Positions 25,754 through 34,138 of a stretch of DNA of 64,000 nt are shown here, piece after piece (the stretch's first letter is position 1; each line of letters opens with the position of its first letter). The position numbers were made by a program, and so were the translations under genes. This stretch comes from Actinacidiphila sp. DG2A-62 (GTDB taxonomy: Bacteria > Actinomycetota > Actinomycetes > Streptomycetales > Streptomycetaceae): the NCBI RefSeq assembly GCF_035825295.1, contig NZ_JAYMGI010000002.1, positions 5,819,501 through 5,883,500 of the forward strand, in the 5' to 3' direction. The notes beneath the pieces were generated by a model. The model saw only the letters and a list, made by a program, of their open reading frames with translations. It was not told the origin of the DNA and did no database searches.

Positions 25754-26536
25754 ATGGAGACGCCAGACGAGACCGGGACCGCAGCCACGCCCGACGCCGA
25801 CGCCGGGGCCGCGGCCGAGACCGCCCAGGAGACCGCCGCGACCGGGATCGCCGCCATGGACTGGGCCGCGGCCTCGGCCGAGCCGCAGTACCGCGCCGCC
25901 GTGGTCGACCTGCTCGGCGCGCTGGCGTACGGCGAGCTGGCCGCGTTCGAACGGCTCGCGGAGGACGCCAAGCTCGCGCCGACGCTGGAGGACAAGGCGG
26001 AGCTCGCGGCGATGGCCGCGGCGGAGTTCCACCACTTCGAGCGGCTCAGGGACCGGCTGGCCGAGATCGGCGAGGCCCCGCACCAGGCGATGCAGCCGTT
26101 CGCCGCCGCCCTCGACGGCTTCCACCGCCAGACCGCGCCGTCGGACTGGCTGGAGGGCCTGGTCAAGGCGTACGTCGGCGACTCGATCGCCTCCGACTTC
26201 TACCGCGAGGTCGCGGTCCGGCTGGACTCCGACACCCGCACGCTGGTGCTCGCGGTGCTCGACGACACCGGGCACGCCACCTTCGCGGTGGAGAAGGTGC
26301 GCGCGGCGATCGCCGCCGAGCCGAGGGTCGGCGGCAGGCTGGCGCTGTGGGCGCGGCGGCTGATGGGCGAGGCGCTCTCGCAGGCCCAGCGGGTGGTCGC
26401 GGACCGCGACGCGCTGTCCACGATGCTCGTCGGCGGCGTCGCGGACGGCTTCGACCTCGCGGAGGTCGGCCGGATGTTCTCGCGCATCACCGAGGCGCAC
26501 ACCAAGCGGATGGCGGCGCTGGGCCTGGCGGCGTAG
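25754..26536 (+). CDS. ferritin-like fold protein (MiaE-like)
   Basis: 260 residues from ATG 25754, directly after the -10 TATTGT, so probably leaderless. The first 35 residues are Ala/Thr/Asp rich. Then a four-helix ferritin-like bundle: GALAYGELAAFERLAED, MAAAEFHHFERLRDR (with an ExxH pair), YVGDSIASDFYREVA and LDDTGHATFAVEKV. Glu/His spacing fits a diiron or degenerate diiron site of the tRNA-hydroxylase-like family (PF13794). Rv3210c is the positional counterpart next to the DEAD-box gene. The reaction is not established. Confidence 0.82.
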   Translation: METPDETGTAATPDADAGAAAETAQETAATGIAAMDWAAASAEPQYRAAVVDLLGALAYGELAAFERLAEDAKLAPTLEDKAELAAMAAAEFHHFERLRDRLAEIGEAPHQAMQPFAAALDGFHRQTAPSDWLEGLVKAYVGDSIASDFYREVAVRLDSDTRTLVLAVLDDTGHATFAVEKVRAAIAAEPRVGGRLALWARRLMGEALSQAQRVVADRDALSTMLVGGVADGFDLAEVGRMFSRITEAHTKRMAALGLAA

Positions 26537-26699
26537 TCCGTACGGCGCTCAGGGCACACGGGTGAGGTGCCCCGAGCACGTGGCGGGGTGCCCTGAGCAC
26601 GCGGCGCACGCGAGCAGCCCCGGGCACCCAGGGCGGCCAGGGCACGCGGGACGCCCAAGGCGCCCGGGACGGCCAGGGCGCCCGGCGCTCACGCGCCGC

Positions 26700-26981
26700 T
26701 CAGGCGTTGGACGCGCGCACCTTGGAGTGCCGGCCGCGGGCCGGCGGCCGGGCCAGCAGGCTCAGCAGCGCGGCCGCGGTCCCGAACGCCGCCGGGAGCG
26801 TGGCCTCCGGGTGCCCGCCGCCCACGATGGTGTGCGTCACCAGCCCGCCGACCAGCCCCGCGACCGGGCCGGTGGCCAGCAGCAGCGGCCCGAACTGCAG
26901 CCGCGCGGAGAAAATCCGCCCGCCGGCGTACGCGGCGAGCAGCCCGAGCACGGCATACGCGACGCCTTCCCCATACAGCAT
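26700..26981 (-). CDS. small membrane protein
   Basis: 93 residues from ATG 26981, with GGGAGGGG five bases before the start. Three hydrophobic segments: VAYAVLGLLAAYAGGRIF, GPLLLATGPVAGLVGGLV and a third around AAFGTAAALLSLLA. A short basic tail follows (ARPPARGRHSKVRASNA). No family is recognised, but the position between the ferritin-like and DUF3107 genes is conserved in actinomycetes. The 163 bases before it (26537-26699) are a G/C-rich set of short GGGCGCCCGG-type repeats. Confidence 0.7.
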   Translation of the reverse strand: MLYGEGVAYAVLGLLAAYAGGRIFSARLQFGPLLLATGPVAGLVGGLVTHTIVGGGHPEATLPAAFGTAAALLSLLARPPARGRHSKVRASNA

Positions 26982-27218
26982 CGTGACCCCTCCCGTGGTG
27001 CGGCGGTGCGACGGCTTGGACGGACCGGTCGGTTCGTACCGCTCCTACCCGCGCGACCGCCCACGCCAAACGGAAGGCTCGCCTCACGCCCCCTCAGGAG
27101 TGACGCACCACACGGCACTTCGCCCCCGGCCGCGGGCCTGCGTGAACCCCGCGGCGGACTTCGGGCAACAGGGGATGAGCGCCACGACCGGCGCTCGGCG
27201 ACACCCGACCGAACGGAG

Positions 27219-27335
27219 TTGGAGAACGGCCGCAGGTCGGCACCCGTGGTGGTGGACACGGCCGGCACCGTGCCGGGCGGCGCGCGCTGGAAGCCGTACC
27301 CGCTGCCGACGCCCGGGCCGGTCGAGGGGCGCTGA
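27219..27335 (+). CDS. possible 38-residue small protein
   Basis: TTG 27219 preceded by ACGGAG opens MENGRRSAPVVVDTAGTVPG, continuing as GARWKPYPLPTPGPVEGR. Nearly every third base from VVVDTAG onward is G or C, while upstream codons in this frame are mixed. That supports a short real gene ending just before a terminator. No homologue is known to me. Confidence 0.35.
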   Translation: MENGRRSAPVVVDTAGTVPGGARWKPYPLPTPGPVEGR

Positions 27336-27365
27336 GGCCGTCGGCCCGTCGCGCGGGGCAACGGG

Positions 27366-27406
27366 AAGGGGCGGCGCTCCGGCCGTGGGCCGGGGCGCCG
27401 CCCCTT
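27366..27406. terminator. bidirectional terminator
   Basis: A 19-bp stem with one T:G wobble and a 3-base loop. The left arm starts AAGGGGCGGCGC and the right arm ends GCGCCGCCCCTT. It sits before the 3' end of the DUF3107 gene on the opposite strand and after the 38-codon ORF. Confidence 0.8.
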
Positions 27407-27430
27407 CACCAGTGCTGCGTCAGGCGGGCG

Positions 27431-27661
27431 TCAGAGCGCCGCGCCGAAACCGACGCGGCGGGCGGCCGGCTCGCCGATCTCGACGTAGGCGAGGCGGTCG
27501 GCCGGGACCAGGACCTTGCGCCCGTGCTCGTCGGTGAGGGAGAGCAGCTTCGCCTGGCCGCTGAGCGCGTCGGCCACCGCCTTCTCCACCTCGTCGGCCG
27601 ACTGCGCGCTCTCGATGCTGATCTCGCGCGGCGCGTGCTGCACGCCGATCTTGACCTCCAC
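27431..27661 (-). CDS. DUF3107 protein
   Basis: 76 residues from GTG 27661, with GGAGG ten bases upstream; the longer reading has no such site. The sequence VEVKIGVQHAPREISIESAQ, then EKAVADALSG, LTDEHGRKVLVPADRLAYVE and the end GFGAAL is the whole DUF3107 domain. Its M. tuberculosis counterpart (Rv3208A) also lies beside a TetR gene. The structure is predicted as a small alpha/beta roll; the function is unknown. Confidence 0.87.
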   Translation of the reverse strand: MEVKIGVQHAPREISIESAQSADEVEKAVADALSGQAKLLSLTDEHGRKVLVPADRLAYVEIGEPAARRVGFGAAL

Positions 27662-27826
27662 GGCTGGGATACCTCCGATGGTCGGGCGGTGTGCGCGGTC
27701 GATCGCGCCGTACGCAGCAAAGACTAGCCCCGCCGCGGGCGCGCGAATCGGCGGACCGCTGACGCCGTGAGCGAACACGGCGCGGTGCGCGCCGCCGCGC
27801 GTCGCCGGCTCACCGCGGGCGGCCGC

Positions 27827-28468
27827 TCAGTGGTGGCCCTCCGCGCCGTGCAGCGGGAAGCCCGCGATGCCGCGCCAGGCCAGCGAGGTCAGCAGCTGCA
27901 CCGCGGTGTCGCGGGGCACGTCGCTGCCCGAGGCGAGCCAGTGGCGCGCGACCACCTGCGAGACCCCGCCCAGGCCGACGGCCAGCAGCATCGACTGCTC
28001 CTTGGCCAGCCCGGTGTCCTCGGCGATCACCTCGCTGATCGCCTCCGCGCACTCCAGCGAGACTTTGTCGACCCGCTCGCGCACAGCCGGCTCGTTGGTC
28101 AGGTCCGACTCGAAGACCAGCCGGAAGGCGCCGCCCTCGTCCTCGACGTAGGCGAAGTAGGCGTCCATGGTCGCCTCGACGCGCTTCTTGTTGTCCGTGG
28201 TGGACGCCAGCGCCGTGCGGACCGAGTGCAGCAGCGACTCGCAGTGCTGGTCGAGCAGCGCGAGATACAGCTCCAGCTTGCCGGGGAAGTGCTGGTAGAG
28301 CACCGGCTTGCTGACCCCCGCGCGCTCGGCGATGTCGTCCATCGCGGCCGCGTGGTAGCCCTGGGCGACGAAGACCTCCTGCGCCGCGCCCAGCAGCTGC
28401 TCACGCCGGGCCCTGCGGGGCAGACGGGTGCCGCGCGGCCGCGCCTGAGTCTGCTCGATGGCTGTCAC
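27827..28468 (-). CDS. TetR/AcrR-family transcriptional regulator
   Basis: 213 residues. The N-terminal helix-turn-helix is complete: RREQLLGAAQEVFVAQGYHA, then MDDIAERAGVSKPVLYQHFP with the recognition helix at about residues 50-58. The rest is a helical ligand-binding and dimer domain. The upstream gap (28469-28550) has an arm pair, CCGACCG (28503) and CGGTCGG (28544), enclosing CCGATC repeats, which is a candidate operator. It is the positional counterpart of Rv3208. The ligand and regulon are unknown. Confidence 0.88.
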   Translation of the reverse strand: MTAIEQTQARPRGTRLPRRARREQLLGAAQEVFVAQGYHAAAMDDIAERAGVSKPVLYQHFPGKLELYLALLDQHCESLLHSVRTALASTTDNKKRVEATMDAYFAYVEDEGGAFRLVFESDLTNEPAVRERVDKVSLECAEAISEVIAEDTGLAKEQSMLLAVGLGGVSQVVARHWLASGSDVPRDTAVQLLTSLAWRGIAGFPLHGAEGHH

Positions 28469-28737
28469 GCCGCCTCCCAGTTCCTGATGAGGATGTCCGA
28501 AACCGACCGATCATCCGATCGACCGTGGAGCCGATCGTCCCACCGGTCGGCCTTGTGCGGGGGTGCCGTGTGCGGAACGCGCGACAGCACTGCGACGGCC
28601 ATCGTACTTTTCGGTAACGACACCGCGCGCTGTGCGAGCGCACATTCTCACTTCCTGGGACCCGCGGCGAGCGCCCCTGCGGCGGCCGCACCGGCCTCAG
28701 CGGTGCCTCAGCAGTCCTCAGCGGTCCCCAGCGGTCC

Positions 28738-28980
28738 TCAGCGGTAATCGTCCTCGTCCTGGCCGACCACCCGCCGCTGCTCCGCGGCATCCGCCGGGTC
28801 CGCCCGGCCGACCGGGTCGGGTGCGGGCGGCTCGTCGTCCTCGGGGACCCAGTCGGCGCGCTGCTCGGCCGCGTCCGCCTCGGGCGTCTCCACGTCCAGG
28901 TCCACTTCCCGCTCCTCCTCCTCGTCCCGGTCCACCTCCGGCTCCCGCTCCTGCTCCGGGTCCTGCCCCTGGTCCGTCAT
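28738..28980 (-). CDS. highly acidic small protein
   Basis: 80 residues, ATG 28980 with GGAGGCGCC upstream in the transcript. About 40 percent of residues are Asp or Glu (for example EREPEVDRDEEEEREVDLDV), with Pro and Gln and no hydrophobic core, so it is probably disordered. It is the only reading with a ribosome site in this stretch. The role is unknown. It is divergent from the alpha/beta hydrolase gene. Confidence 0.55.
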   Translation of the reverse strand: MTDQGQDPEQEREPEVDRDEEEEREVDLDVETPEADAAEQRADWVPEDDEPPAPDPVGRADPADAAEQRRVVGQDEDDYR

Positions 28981-29215
28981 GGCGCCTCCGTCCTCGATGG
29001 CCCCGGTACGCCGGGGGCGCGCGCACGTGTCCGCGCATCCACGGCTACGGGTAACCCGTGCTCGTCCCCGTACGCCCCGGGCCTGCGGAAAACCGGCCGA
29101 TCGGACCGGTCCCGGCGGTCGTGTGCGTGGAACCCGCTCCCTTCCCAGCGTGCTCCCGTTCGCGCTTCTCACCACTTGTGGCGGTGAACACGCGGCCGGA
29201 CACGTGATCGTCTCG

Positions 29216-29221
29216 TAACAT
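29216..29221 (+). promoter_or_regulatory. -10 element of a probable leaderless promoter
   Basis: TAACAT ends six bases before ATG 29228, which lacks a Shine-Dalgarno sequence. Confidence 0.5.
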
Positions 29222-29227
29222 CGGACC

Positions 29228-30391
29228 ATGCCCTCGGCCGGATCCCCCTCATCCCACCCGACCGCGGCGGAGCAGGCGGCCGTGGCCCCCGCGACCGTGC
29301 CGCCGGGACCGGCGCTCGCGGCCGGGGAATCGGCCCGTACGGTACGGCTGCCGGGTCTGAGCCTGCTGGTCCGCTCGCTGGACGCCGGACCCGCCGACGC
29401 CGGCCGGCTGCGGGAGGGCCGGGCCGGACGCGAGCCCGCGCTGTTCGTGCACGGCCTCGGCGGCTCCTCGCAGAACTGGTCGGCGCTGATGGCGGCGCTG
29501 GCCGACACCGTCGCGGGCGAGGCCCTCGACCTGCCCGGGTTCGGGCACTCGCCGCCGCCGGACGACGGGAACTTCTCCCTCGCCGCGCACGCCCGCGCCG
29601 TGGTGCGGCTGCTGGACGCCGAGCGCCGCGGCCCGGTGCACCTGTTCGGCAACTCGATGGGCGGCGCGGTCGCCGTGAAGGTCGCCGCGGCCCGCCCGGA
29701 TCTCGTCAGGACGCTCACCCTGGTCTCGCCCGCGCTCCCCGAGGTGCCGCCGCAGCGCACCGCCTGGCCGACCGCGCTCGCCGCGGTGCCGGGACTGCCG
29801 CGGCTGTATCTGCGGGCCACCCGCGACTGGAGCGTGGAGCGGCGCACCGCGGCGCTGCTTGAGCTGTGTTACGGCGATCCGTCGGTGGTAGGCGAGCCGG
29901 CCCGGCGCGCGGCGGTCGAGGAGTACCGGCGGCGCGCGGAGCTGCCGTACTTCTGGGACGTGATGGTCCGCTCCACCCGCGGCATCGTCAACGCGTACAC
30001 CCTCGGCGGCCAGCACGCGCTGTGGCGGCAGGCCGAGCGGGTGCTGGCGCCGACGCTGCTGGTCTACGGCGGCCGCGACAAGCTGGTGTCGGTGAAGACC
30101 TCCCGCCGGGCCGCCCGCGCCTTCCGGGACGTCCGGATGCTGACCATCCCCGACAGCGGCCACGTGGCCATGATGGAGAATCCGGAGCTGGTCGCCCGCG
30201 CCTTCCACGACCTGCTCCACGAACTCGCGCACCGCGACGCGCGCGGTGGGGACGGCGCGGCGGGCACGGGAACGGGCGCGGGCGCGGGCATGAGCGCAGG
30301 CGCGGGCACGAGCACGAGCGTGGGCACGGGGACCGACGAGGACCCGGGCACGGACCCGGGTCCCACGAGCGCTGCGGCGACCGGGAGCTGA
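29228..30391 (+). CDS. alpha/beta hydrolase with low-complexity tail
   Basis: 387 residues. After a 60-residue variable lead comes FVHGLGGSSQNWSALM, DLPGFGHSPPPDDGNF, the nucleophile elbow LFGNSMGGAVAVKV, LLVYGGRDKLVSVK and catalytic His in IPDSGHVAMME. This is a hydrolase of the lipase/haloperoxidase-like group. Residues after 335 are a Gly/Ala/Thr/Ser tail built from short repeats (GTGAGAG and AGTSTSVGTGT) that probably has no fold. It is transcribed with the DUF3152 gene six bases downstream. M. tuberculosis has lipV in the same general neighbourhood. The substrate is unknown. Confidence 0.83.
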   Translation: MPSAGSPSSHPTAAEQAAVAPATVPPGPALAAGESARTVRLPGLSLLVRSLDAGPADAGRLREGRAGREPALFVHGLGGSSQNWSALMAALADTVAGEALDLPGFGHSPPPDDGNFSLAAHARAVVRLLDAERRGPVHLFGNSMGGAVAVKVAAARPDLVRTLTLVSPALPEVPPQRTAWPTALAAVPGLPRLYLRATRDWSVERRTAALLELCYGDPSVVGEPARRAAVEEYRRRAELPYFWDVMVRSTRGIVNAYTLGGQHALWRQAERVLAPTLLVYGGRDKLVSVKTSRRAARAFRDVRMLTIPDSGHVAMMENPELVARAFHDLLHELAHRDARGGDGAAGTGTGAGAGMSAGAGTSTSVGTGTDEDPGTDPGPTSAAATGS

Positions 30392-30397
30392 TCGGGC

Positions 30398-32041
30398 GTG
30401 GGGAAGCACAGTGCGCGTGACGGCCACGACGGCCTGAACCCTCCGATACCGGGTGGCGGGCACGACGGCCGGCCGGTGCCGCCCTGGCCGGACGTACCGG
30501 GCGCACCCGGCGGCACCGGCGGCTTCGACACACACGGCGCCCCGGGCGCACCCGGCGGCCCCGGCGGCTTCGGCGCGCCCACCGCCCCGACCGGTCCCAC
30601 CGCCCCGAGCGGCCCCGGCGCCCTCGGCACCCCCGGCACCGGGCGCCGCCGCCGCGGCGACTCGCCCGACGACACCGGCGGCTTCGCGGTGGTCCGCCCG
30701 CGCGACGGCTCCGGCCGCCCGACGCCGCACCCCGAGCACCGTGAGCACTCCGCGTGGGGCGGCTCCGGCGGCTGGGCGGGGCAGGTGCTCGGCAGGCCCG
30801 GCCGGATGCCCGCCGGGCCCGGCCCGTCCCTCGACCCGGTCGAGGAGTGGGCCGAGGACTGGGCGCCCTACGACGCGGCGACGCTGATGCGCTCGGTCAG
30901 GAACGGCACCACCGGCAGCCTGCCCGTCGCCGGCGGCACCGGCCCCGGACTGCCCGGCCTGCCGCCCACCCGGATCACCACGCCGGGCGGCCGGATCCCG
31001 CGGCCCCGGCAGGAGTTCCTGGACGCCTTCGACGCGCCGGCCGCGCCGCGCCCGGCCCACCCGGCGGGGACCGCGCACGCCGAGGACCGGCACCCGGCGG
31101 ACCCGCGCCCCGCCCCACCGCACGCCGCCGACCCCGCCGCCGATCCCGCCGGCGGCGGTCCTTCCGCCGCGGACCGGCCCGGCCGGGGGAAGACCGCGGC
31201 CTCCGGCGGCAAGGGCCGCACCCTCAGCGGCGTGGCCGCCGCTGCCGTGGTCACCGTGCTCGCCGTGGTCGTGGCGGGACAGGCCGCGCAGGACCGGCAC
31301 CACCCCGCGAAGGACACCGGCACCGGCGCGGACGACAACGCGCCCCGCGCCGACGACGGCGCCTCCCGCTCCCAGGAGCGCACCGCCGACCCGCTGCCGT
31401 CCGCGACCGCGACCGCCGCCGCCACCTCGCCGGTGACCGCCGCCGACTACACCCGGCTGATGGCGCAGCGCTTCCCGCTGCCCGCCGACCTGAGCCTGTC
31501 CGGCGCGTTCACCACCGTGCCGGGGCACCAGGCCGCGCCCGGCCGCGGCAAGGTGATGCGGTTCCGGGTCGACGTGGAGAAGGGACTGCCGCTGGACGCC
31601 CGGCTGTTCAGCGACGCCGTCTTCGCGACCCTGAACGACCCGCGCAGCTGGGGCCACGGCGGCACGATGACCTTCGAGCGGGTCTCCAGCGGGCCGGCCG
31701 ACATCGTCATCACCCTGGCCAGCCCCGGCACCACCGCCAAGTGGTGTGCGAAGTCCGGCCTGGACACCACCGTCGACAACGTCTCCTGCGACGCCGCGTC
31801 CACCCCGCGCACCATGATCAACGCGTACCGCTGGGCGCAGGGCGCGGCGACCTACGGTCCGGACCGGATGCACGCCTACCGCCAGATGCTGATCAACCAC
31901 GAGGTCGGCCACCGCCTCGGCCACGACCACGTCGGCTGTCCCCGGCAGGGCGCGCCCGCGCCGGTGATGATGCAGCAGACGAAGTTCCTGTCGCTGGACG
32001 GCGGCCCCACCTGCAAGCCCAACCCCTGGCCGTTCCCGTAG
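30398..32041 (+). CDS. DUF3152 metalloprotease-like membrane protein
   Basis: 547 residues, GTG start with GGGAG upstream. A long Pro/Gly-rich cytoplasmic region (1-260) precedes a single transmembrane helix (GVAAAAVVTVLAVVVAGQAA, about 278-297). The extracellular C-terminal domain (about 345-547) is DUF3152, with the zinc-site pattern NHEVGHRLGHDHVGC (HExxHxxGxxH type). Four cysteines nearby could form disulfides. It thus looks like an anchored metallopeptidase acting outside the membrane. The counterpart is Rv3207c, between moeZ and a TetR gene. No peptidase activity is documented to my knowledge. Confidence 0.85.
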   Translation: MGKHSARDGHDGLNPPIPGGGHDGRPVPPWPDVPGAPGGTGGFDTHGAPGAPGGPGGFGAPTAPTGPTAPSGPGALGTPGTGRRRRGDSPDDTGGFAVVRPRDGSGRPTPHPEHREHSAWGGSGGWAGQVLGRPGRMPAGPGPSLDPVEEWAEDWAPYDAATLMRSVRNGTTGSLPVAGGTGPGLPGLPPTRITTPGGRIPRPRQEFLDAFDAPAAPRPAHPAGTAHAEDRHPADPRPAPPHAADPAADPAGGGPSAADRPGRGKTAASGGKGRTLSGVAAAAVVTVLAVVVAGQAAQDRHHPAKDTGTGADDNAPRADDGASRSQERTADPLPSATATAAATSPVTAADYTRLMAQRFPLPADLSLSGAFTTVPGHQAAPGRGKVMRFRVDVEKGLPLDARLFSDAVFATLNDPRSWGHGGTMTFERVSSGPADIVITLASPGTTAKWCAKSGLDTTVDNVSCDAASTPRTMINAYRWAQGAATYGPDRMHAYRQMLINHEVGHRLGHDHVGCPRQGAPAPVMMQQTKFLSLDGGPTCKPNPWPFP

Positions 32042-32089
32042 CCGATCGTCACACAGTGTCACATTAGAGGCGGTTTCGCCCCCGCGCAT

Positions 32090-32107
32090 AAGTGATCCTT
32101 ATCGCTT
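32090..32107. promoter_or_regulatory. A/T-rich palindrome upstream of the peptide transporter
   Basis: AAGTGAT-CCTT-ATCGCTT is a 7-bp inverted repeat with one mismatch, in one of the few A/T-rich segments of the window. It lies 52 bases before the short leader ORF and is a candidate operator or promoter region. Confidence 0.4.
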
Positions 32108-32158
32108 ACCTTGATGCGACTTTGACAGCGAGGGCTCTTTCCCTGCACCCTTTTGACC

Positions 32159-32257
32159 ATGTCGCAGCGCCTCGTCAGCCCCACCTTGCGCGTCAGCATC
32201 GAGCTGGCGCTCATCGGCGTGACCGCGCACAGCGTCGCCGACGTGCACTGTCGGTGA
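32159..32257 (+). CDS. possible Cys-containing leader peptide before the ABC transporter
   Basis: 32 codons: MSQRLVSPTLRVSIELALIG, then VTAHSVADVHCR and stop. The end (ALIGVTAHSVADVHCR) resembles the actinobacterial leader-peptide family named Ms4533A, which finishes in ADVxCR. Mycobacterial relatives have Cys-rich tracts and attenuate sulfur or cysteine genes. Here the single Cys is next to last. The 155 bases to the transporter gene have no other ORF and could hold the attenuator. The family match is from memory. Confidence 0.5.
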   Translation: MSQRLVSPTLRVSIELALIGVTAHSVADVHCR

Positions 32258-32412
32258 TCACTTCGCGGTCCGCCGCGTAGAGGCCAGCCCCCCGGCCGCC
32301 TCCGCCCCGGCTCGCGCGGCCGCGCCCACCCGTGCGCCCCGCGCTCCCCTCCGGCGCCCCGGCGCCGTCCCCCTCGGCATGCCTGCGAACCAGGCCCGTG
32401 AAAGGTTCTACG

Positions 32413-34134
32413 ATGCGTCACTTGTCCGCCCCGTCCCGCCGTCTGGGCGCGATCGCCATAGGTCTGGCCCTTGCCGGAGGGGCCGTCGCCTGCGGCCCCA
32501 AGAGCGGCGACGACGCGAAGTCCGGGGGCGGCGACGGCGCGCCGCACAAGGGCGGCACCCTCTACGTGCTCAACAACCAGGCGCAGGAGGACTTCGACCC
32601 GGCGCGCCTCTACACCTCCGGCGGCGGCAACATCCCCTCGCTGGTCTACCGGACCCTGACCACCCGCAACCGCGCGAACGGCGCGGCCGGCTCCAAGGTC
32701 GTCCCGGACCTCGCCACGAACACCGGCGAGCCCAGCGCGAACGCGACCGTGTGGACGTACCACCTCAAGGACGGCCTGACCTACCAGGACGGCAGCCCGA
32801 TCACCACCGCCGACATCAAGTACGACATCGAGCGCTCCTTCGCGCCCGAACTCTCCGGCGGCGCCCCCTACCTGCGGGACTGGCTGGTCGGCGCGGCAAA
32901 CTACCAGGGCCCGTACAAGGACCCGAAGGGCCTGGCCTCGATCCAGACGCCGGACGCGAAGACCATCGTCTTCCACCTGAACAAGCCCGAGGGCGAGTTC
33001 CCGCTGCTGGCCACCCAGACGTCCTTCGCCCCGGTGCCCAAGGCCAAGGACACCGGCACCAAGTACGCCGAGCACCCGGTCTCCTCCGGCCCGTACGTCG
33101 TGGTCAGCAACCAGAACAACGGCGAGCACATCGTGCTCAAGCGCAACCCGCACTGGTCGCCGGCCACCGACTCGCAGCGCAAGGCGTACCCCGACGTCAT
33201 CGACGTGCAGTCGGGGCTGGACCAGGCCGTGATCAACCAGCGGCTGGCCTCCGGCGTCGGCAAGGACGCGGACGCGATCACCACCGACACCAACCTCGGC
33301 CCGGCCGAACTCGCCAAGATCACCGGCGACAAGGCCCTGGCCTCGCGGGTCGGCACCGGCCACTTCGGCTACACCGACTACATCGCCTTCAACCCCAAGG
33401 TGAAGCCGTTCGACGACATCCGGGTGCGCGAGGCCATCGCCTACGCGATCAACCGCACCACCGTCATCAACGCGCAGGGCGGCTCCTCGCTCAACGAGCC
33501 CGCCACCACCTTCCTGCCCCCGCAGGCGTCCTTCGGCTACACGCCCTACGACCCGTTCCCGGCCGGCCCGACCGGCAACCCGGCCAAGGCCAAGGAACTG
33601 CTGAAGCAGGCCGGTTACCCCCACGGACTGACCGTCAGCCTCACCCACGACGTCACCAAGGGCGACGAGCAGGGCCCGGAGGTCGCCACCGCCATCCAGG
33701 AGGCCCTGAAGGCCGCCGGCATCACCGTCAAGCTCGACGGCGAGGAGCACAACGCCTTCAGCGACAAGGTCCACAACGTCTCCACCGAGCCCGGCTTCTT
33801 CCTGGCCGGCTGGGGCGCCGACTGGCCGTCCGGCGGCCCGTTCCTCGGCCCGATCTTCGACGGCCGGCAGATCGTCAAGGACGGCGACAACTTCAACAAC
33901 GCCCAGCTCAACGACCCTTCGGTGAACAGCGAGATCGACGCGATCAACAAGATCACCGACCTGAAGGCCGCCGCGGTCCGCTGGGGGGCGCTGGACAAGA
34001 AGATCGGCGCCCAGGCGCTGACCGTGCCGCTCTACCACCCGGTCTACAAGCGGCTGTTCGGCAAGAACATCAAGAACGTCGTGATCAGCGACTGGACCGG
34101 TGTGCTCGACGCCTCCCAGGTCGCGGTGAAGTGA
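32413..34134 (+). CDS. oligopeptide-type ABC transporter substrate-binding lipoprotein
   Basis: 573 residues from ATG 32413 (AAAGG upstream). The lipoprotein signal ends in the lipobox VAC near residue 26. The family 5 solute-binding domain follows: GGTLYVLNNQAQEDFDPARL, TYHLKDGLTYQDGSPITTAD, IRVREAIAYAINRTTVI, PAKAKELLKQAGYP and the C-terminal FFLAGWGADWPSGGP. DppA/OppA-type proteins bind peptides and related compounds; the ligand cannot be inferred. The gene is first of a four-gene transporter operon and follows a possible leader peptide. Confidence 0.9.
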   Translation: MRHLSAPSRRLGAIAIGLALAGGAVACGPKSGDDAKSGGGDGAPHKGGTLYVLNNQAQEDFDPARLYTSGGGNIPSLVYRTLTTRNRANGAAGSKVVPDLATNTGEPSANATVWTYHLKDGLTYQDGSPITTADIKYDIERSFAPELSGGAPYLRDWLVGAANYQGPYKDPKGLASIQTPDAKTIVFHLNKPEGEFPLLATQTSFAPVPKAKDTGTKYAEHPVSSGPYVVVSNQNNGEHIVLKRNPHWSPATDSQRKAYPDVIDVQSGLDQAVINQRLASGVGKDADAITTDTNLGPAELAKITGDKALASRVGTGHFGYTDYIAFNPKVKPFDDIRVREAIAYAINRTTVINAQGGSSLNEPATTFLPPQASFGYTPYDPFPAGPTGNPAKAKELLKQAGYPHGLTVSLTHDVTKGDEQGPEVATAIQEALKAAGITVKLDGEEHNAFSDKVHNVSTEPGFFLAGWGADWPSGGPFLGPIFDGRQIVKDGDNFNNAQLNDPSVNSEIDAINKITDLKAAAVRWGALDKKIGAQALTVPLYHPVYKRLFGKNIKNVVISDWTGVLDASQVAVK

Positions 34135-34138
34135 CGCC

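Noticed and set aside
27100-27218. Longer reading of the 38-codon ORF
   Set aside because: Third-position bias disappears before 27219.
28501-28550. Firm operator for the TetR gene
   Set aside because: The CCGACCG/CGGTCGG arms are 34 bases apart and the inner CCGATC copies are direct, so evidence is too weak for a separate feature.
29249-32089. 946-codon ORF on the minus strand
   Set aside because: Shadow of the hydrolase and DUF3152 genes; no motif, and codon-position bias fits the plus strand.
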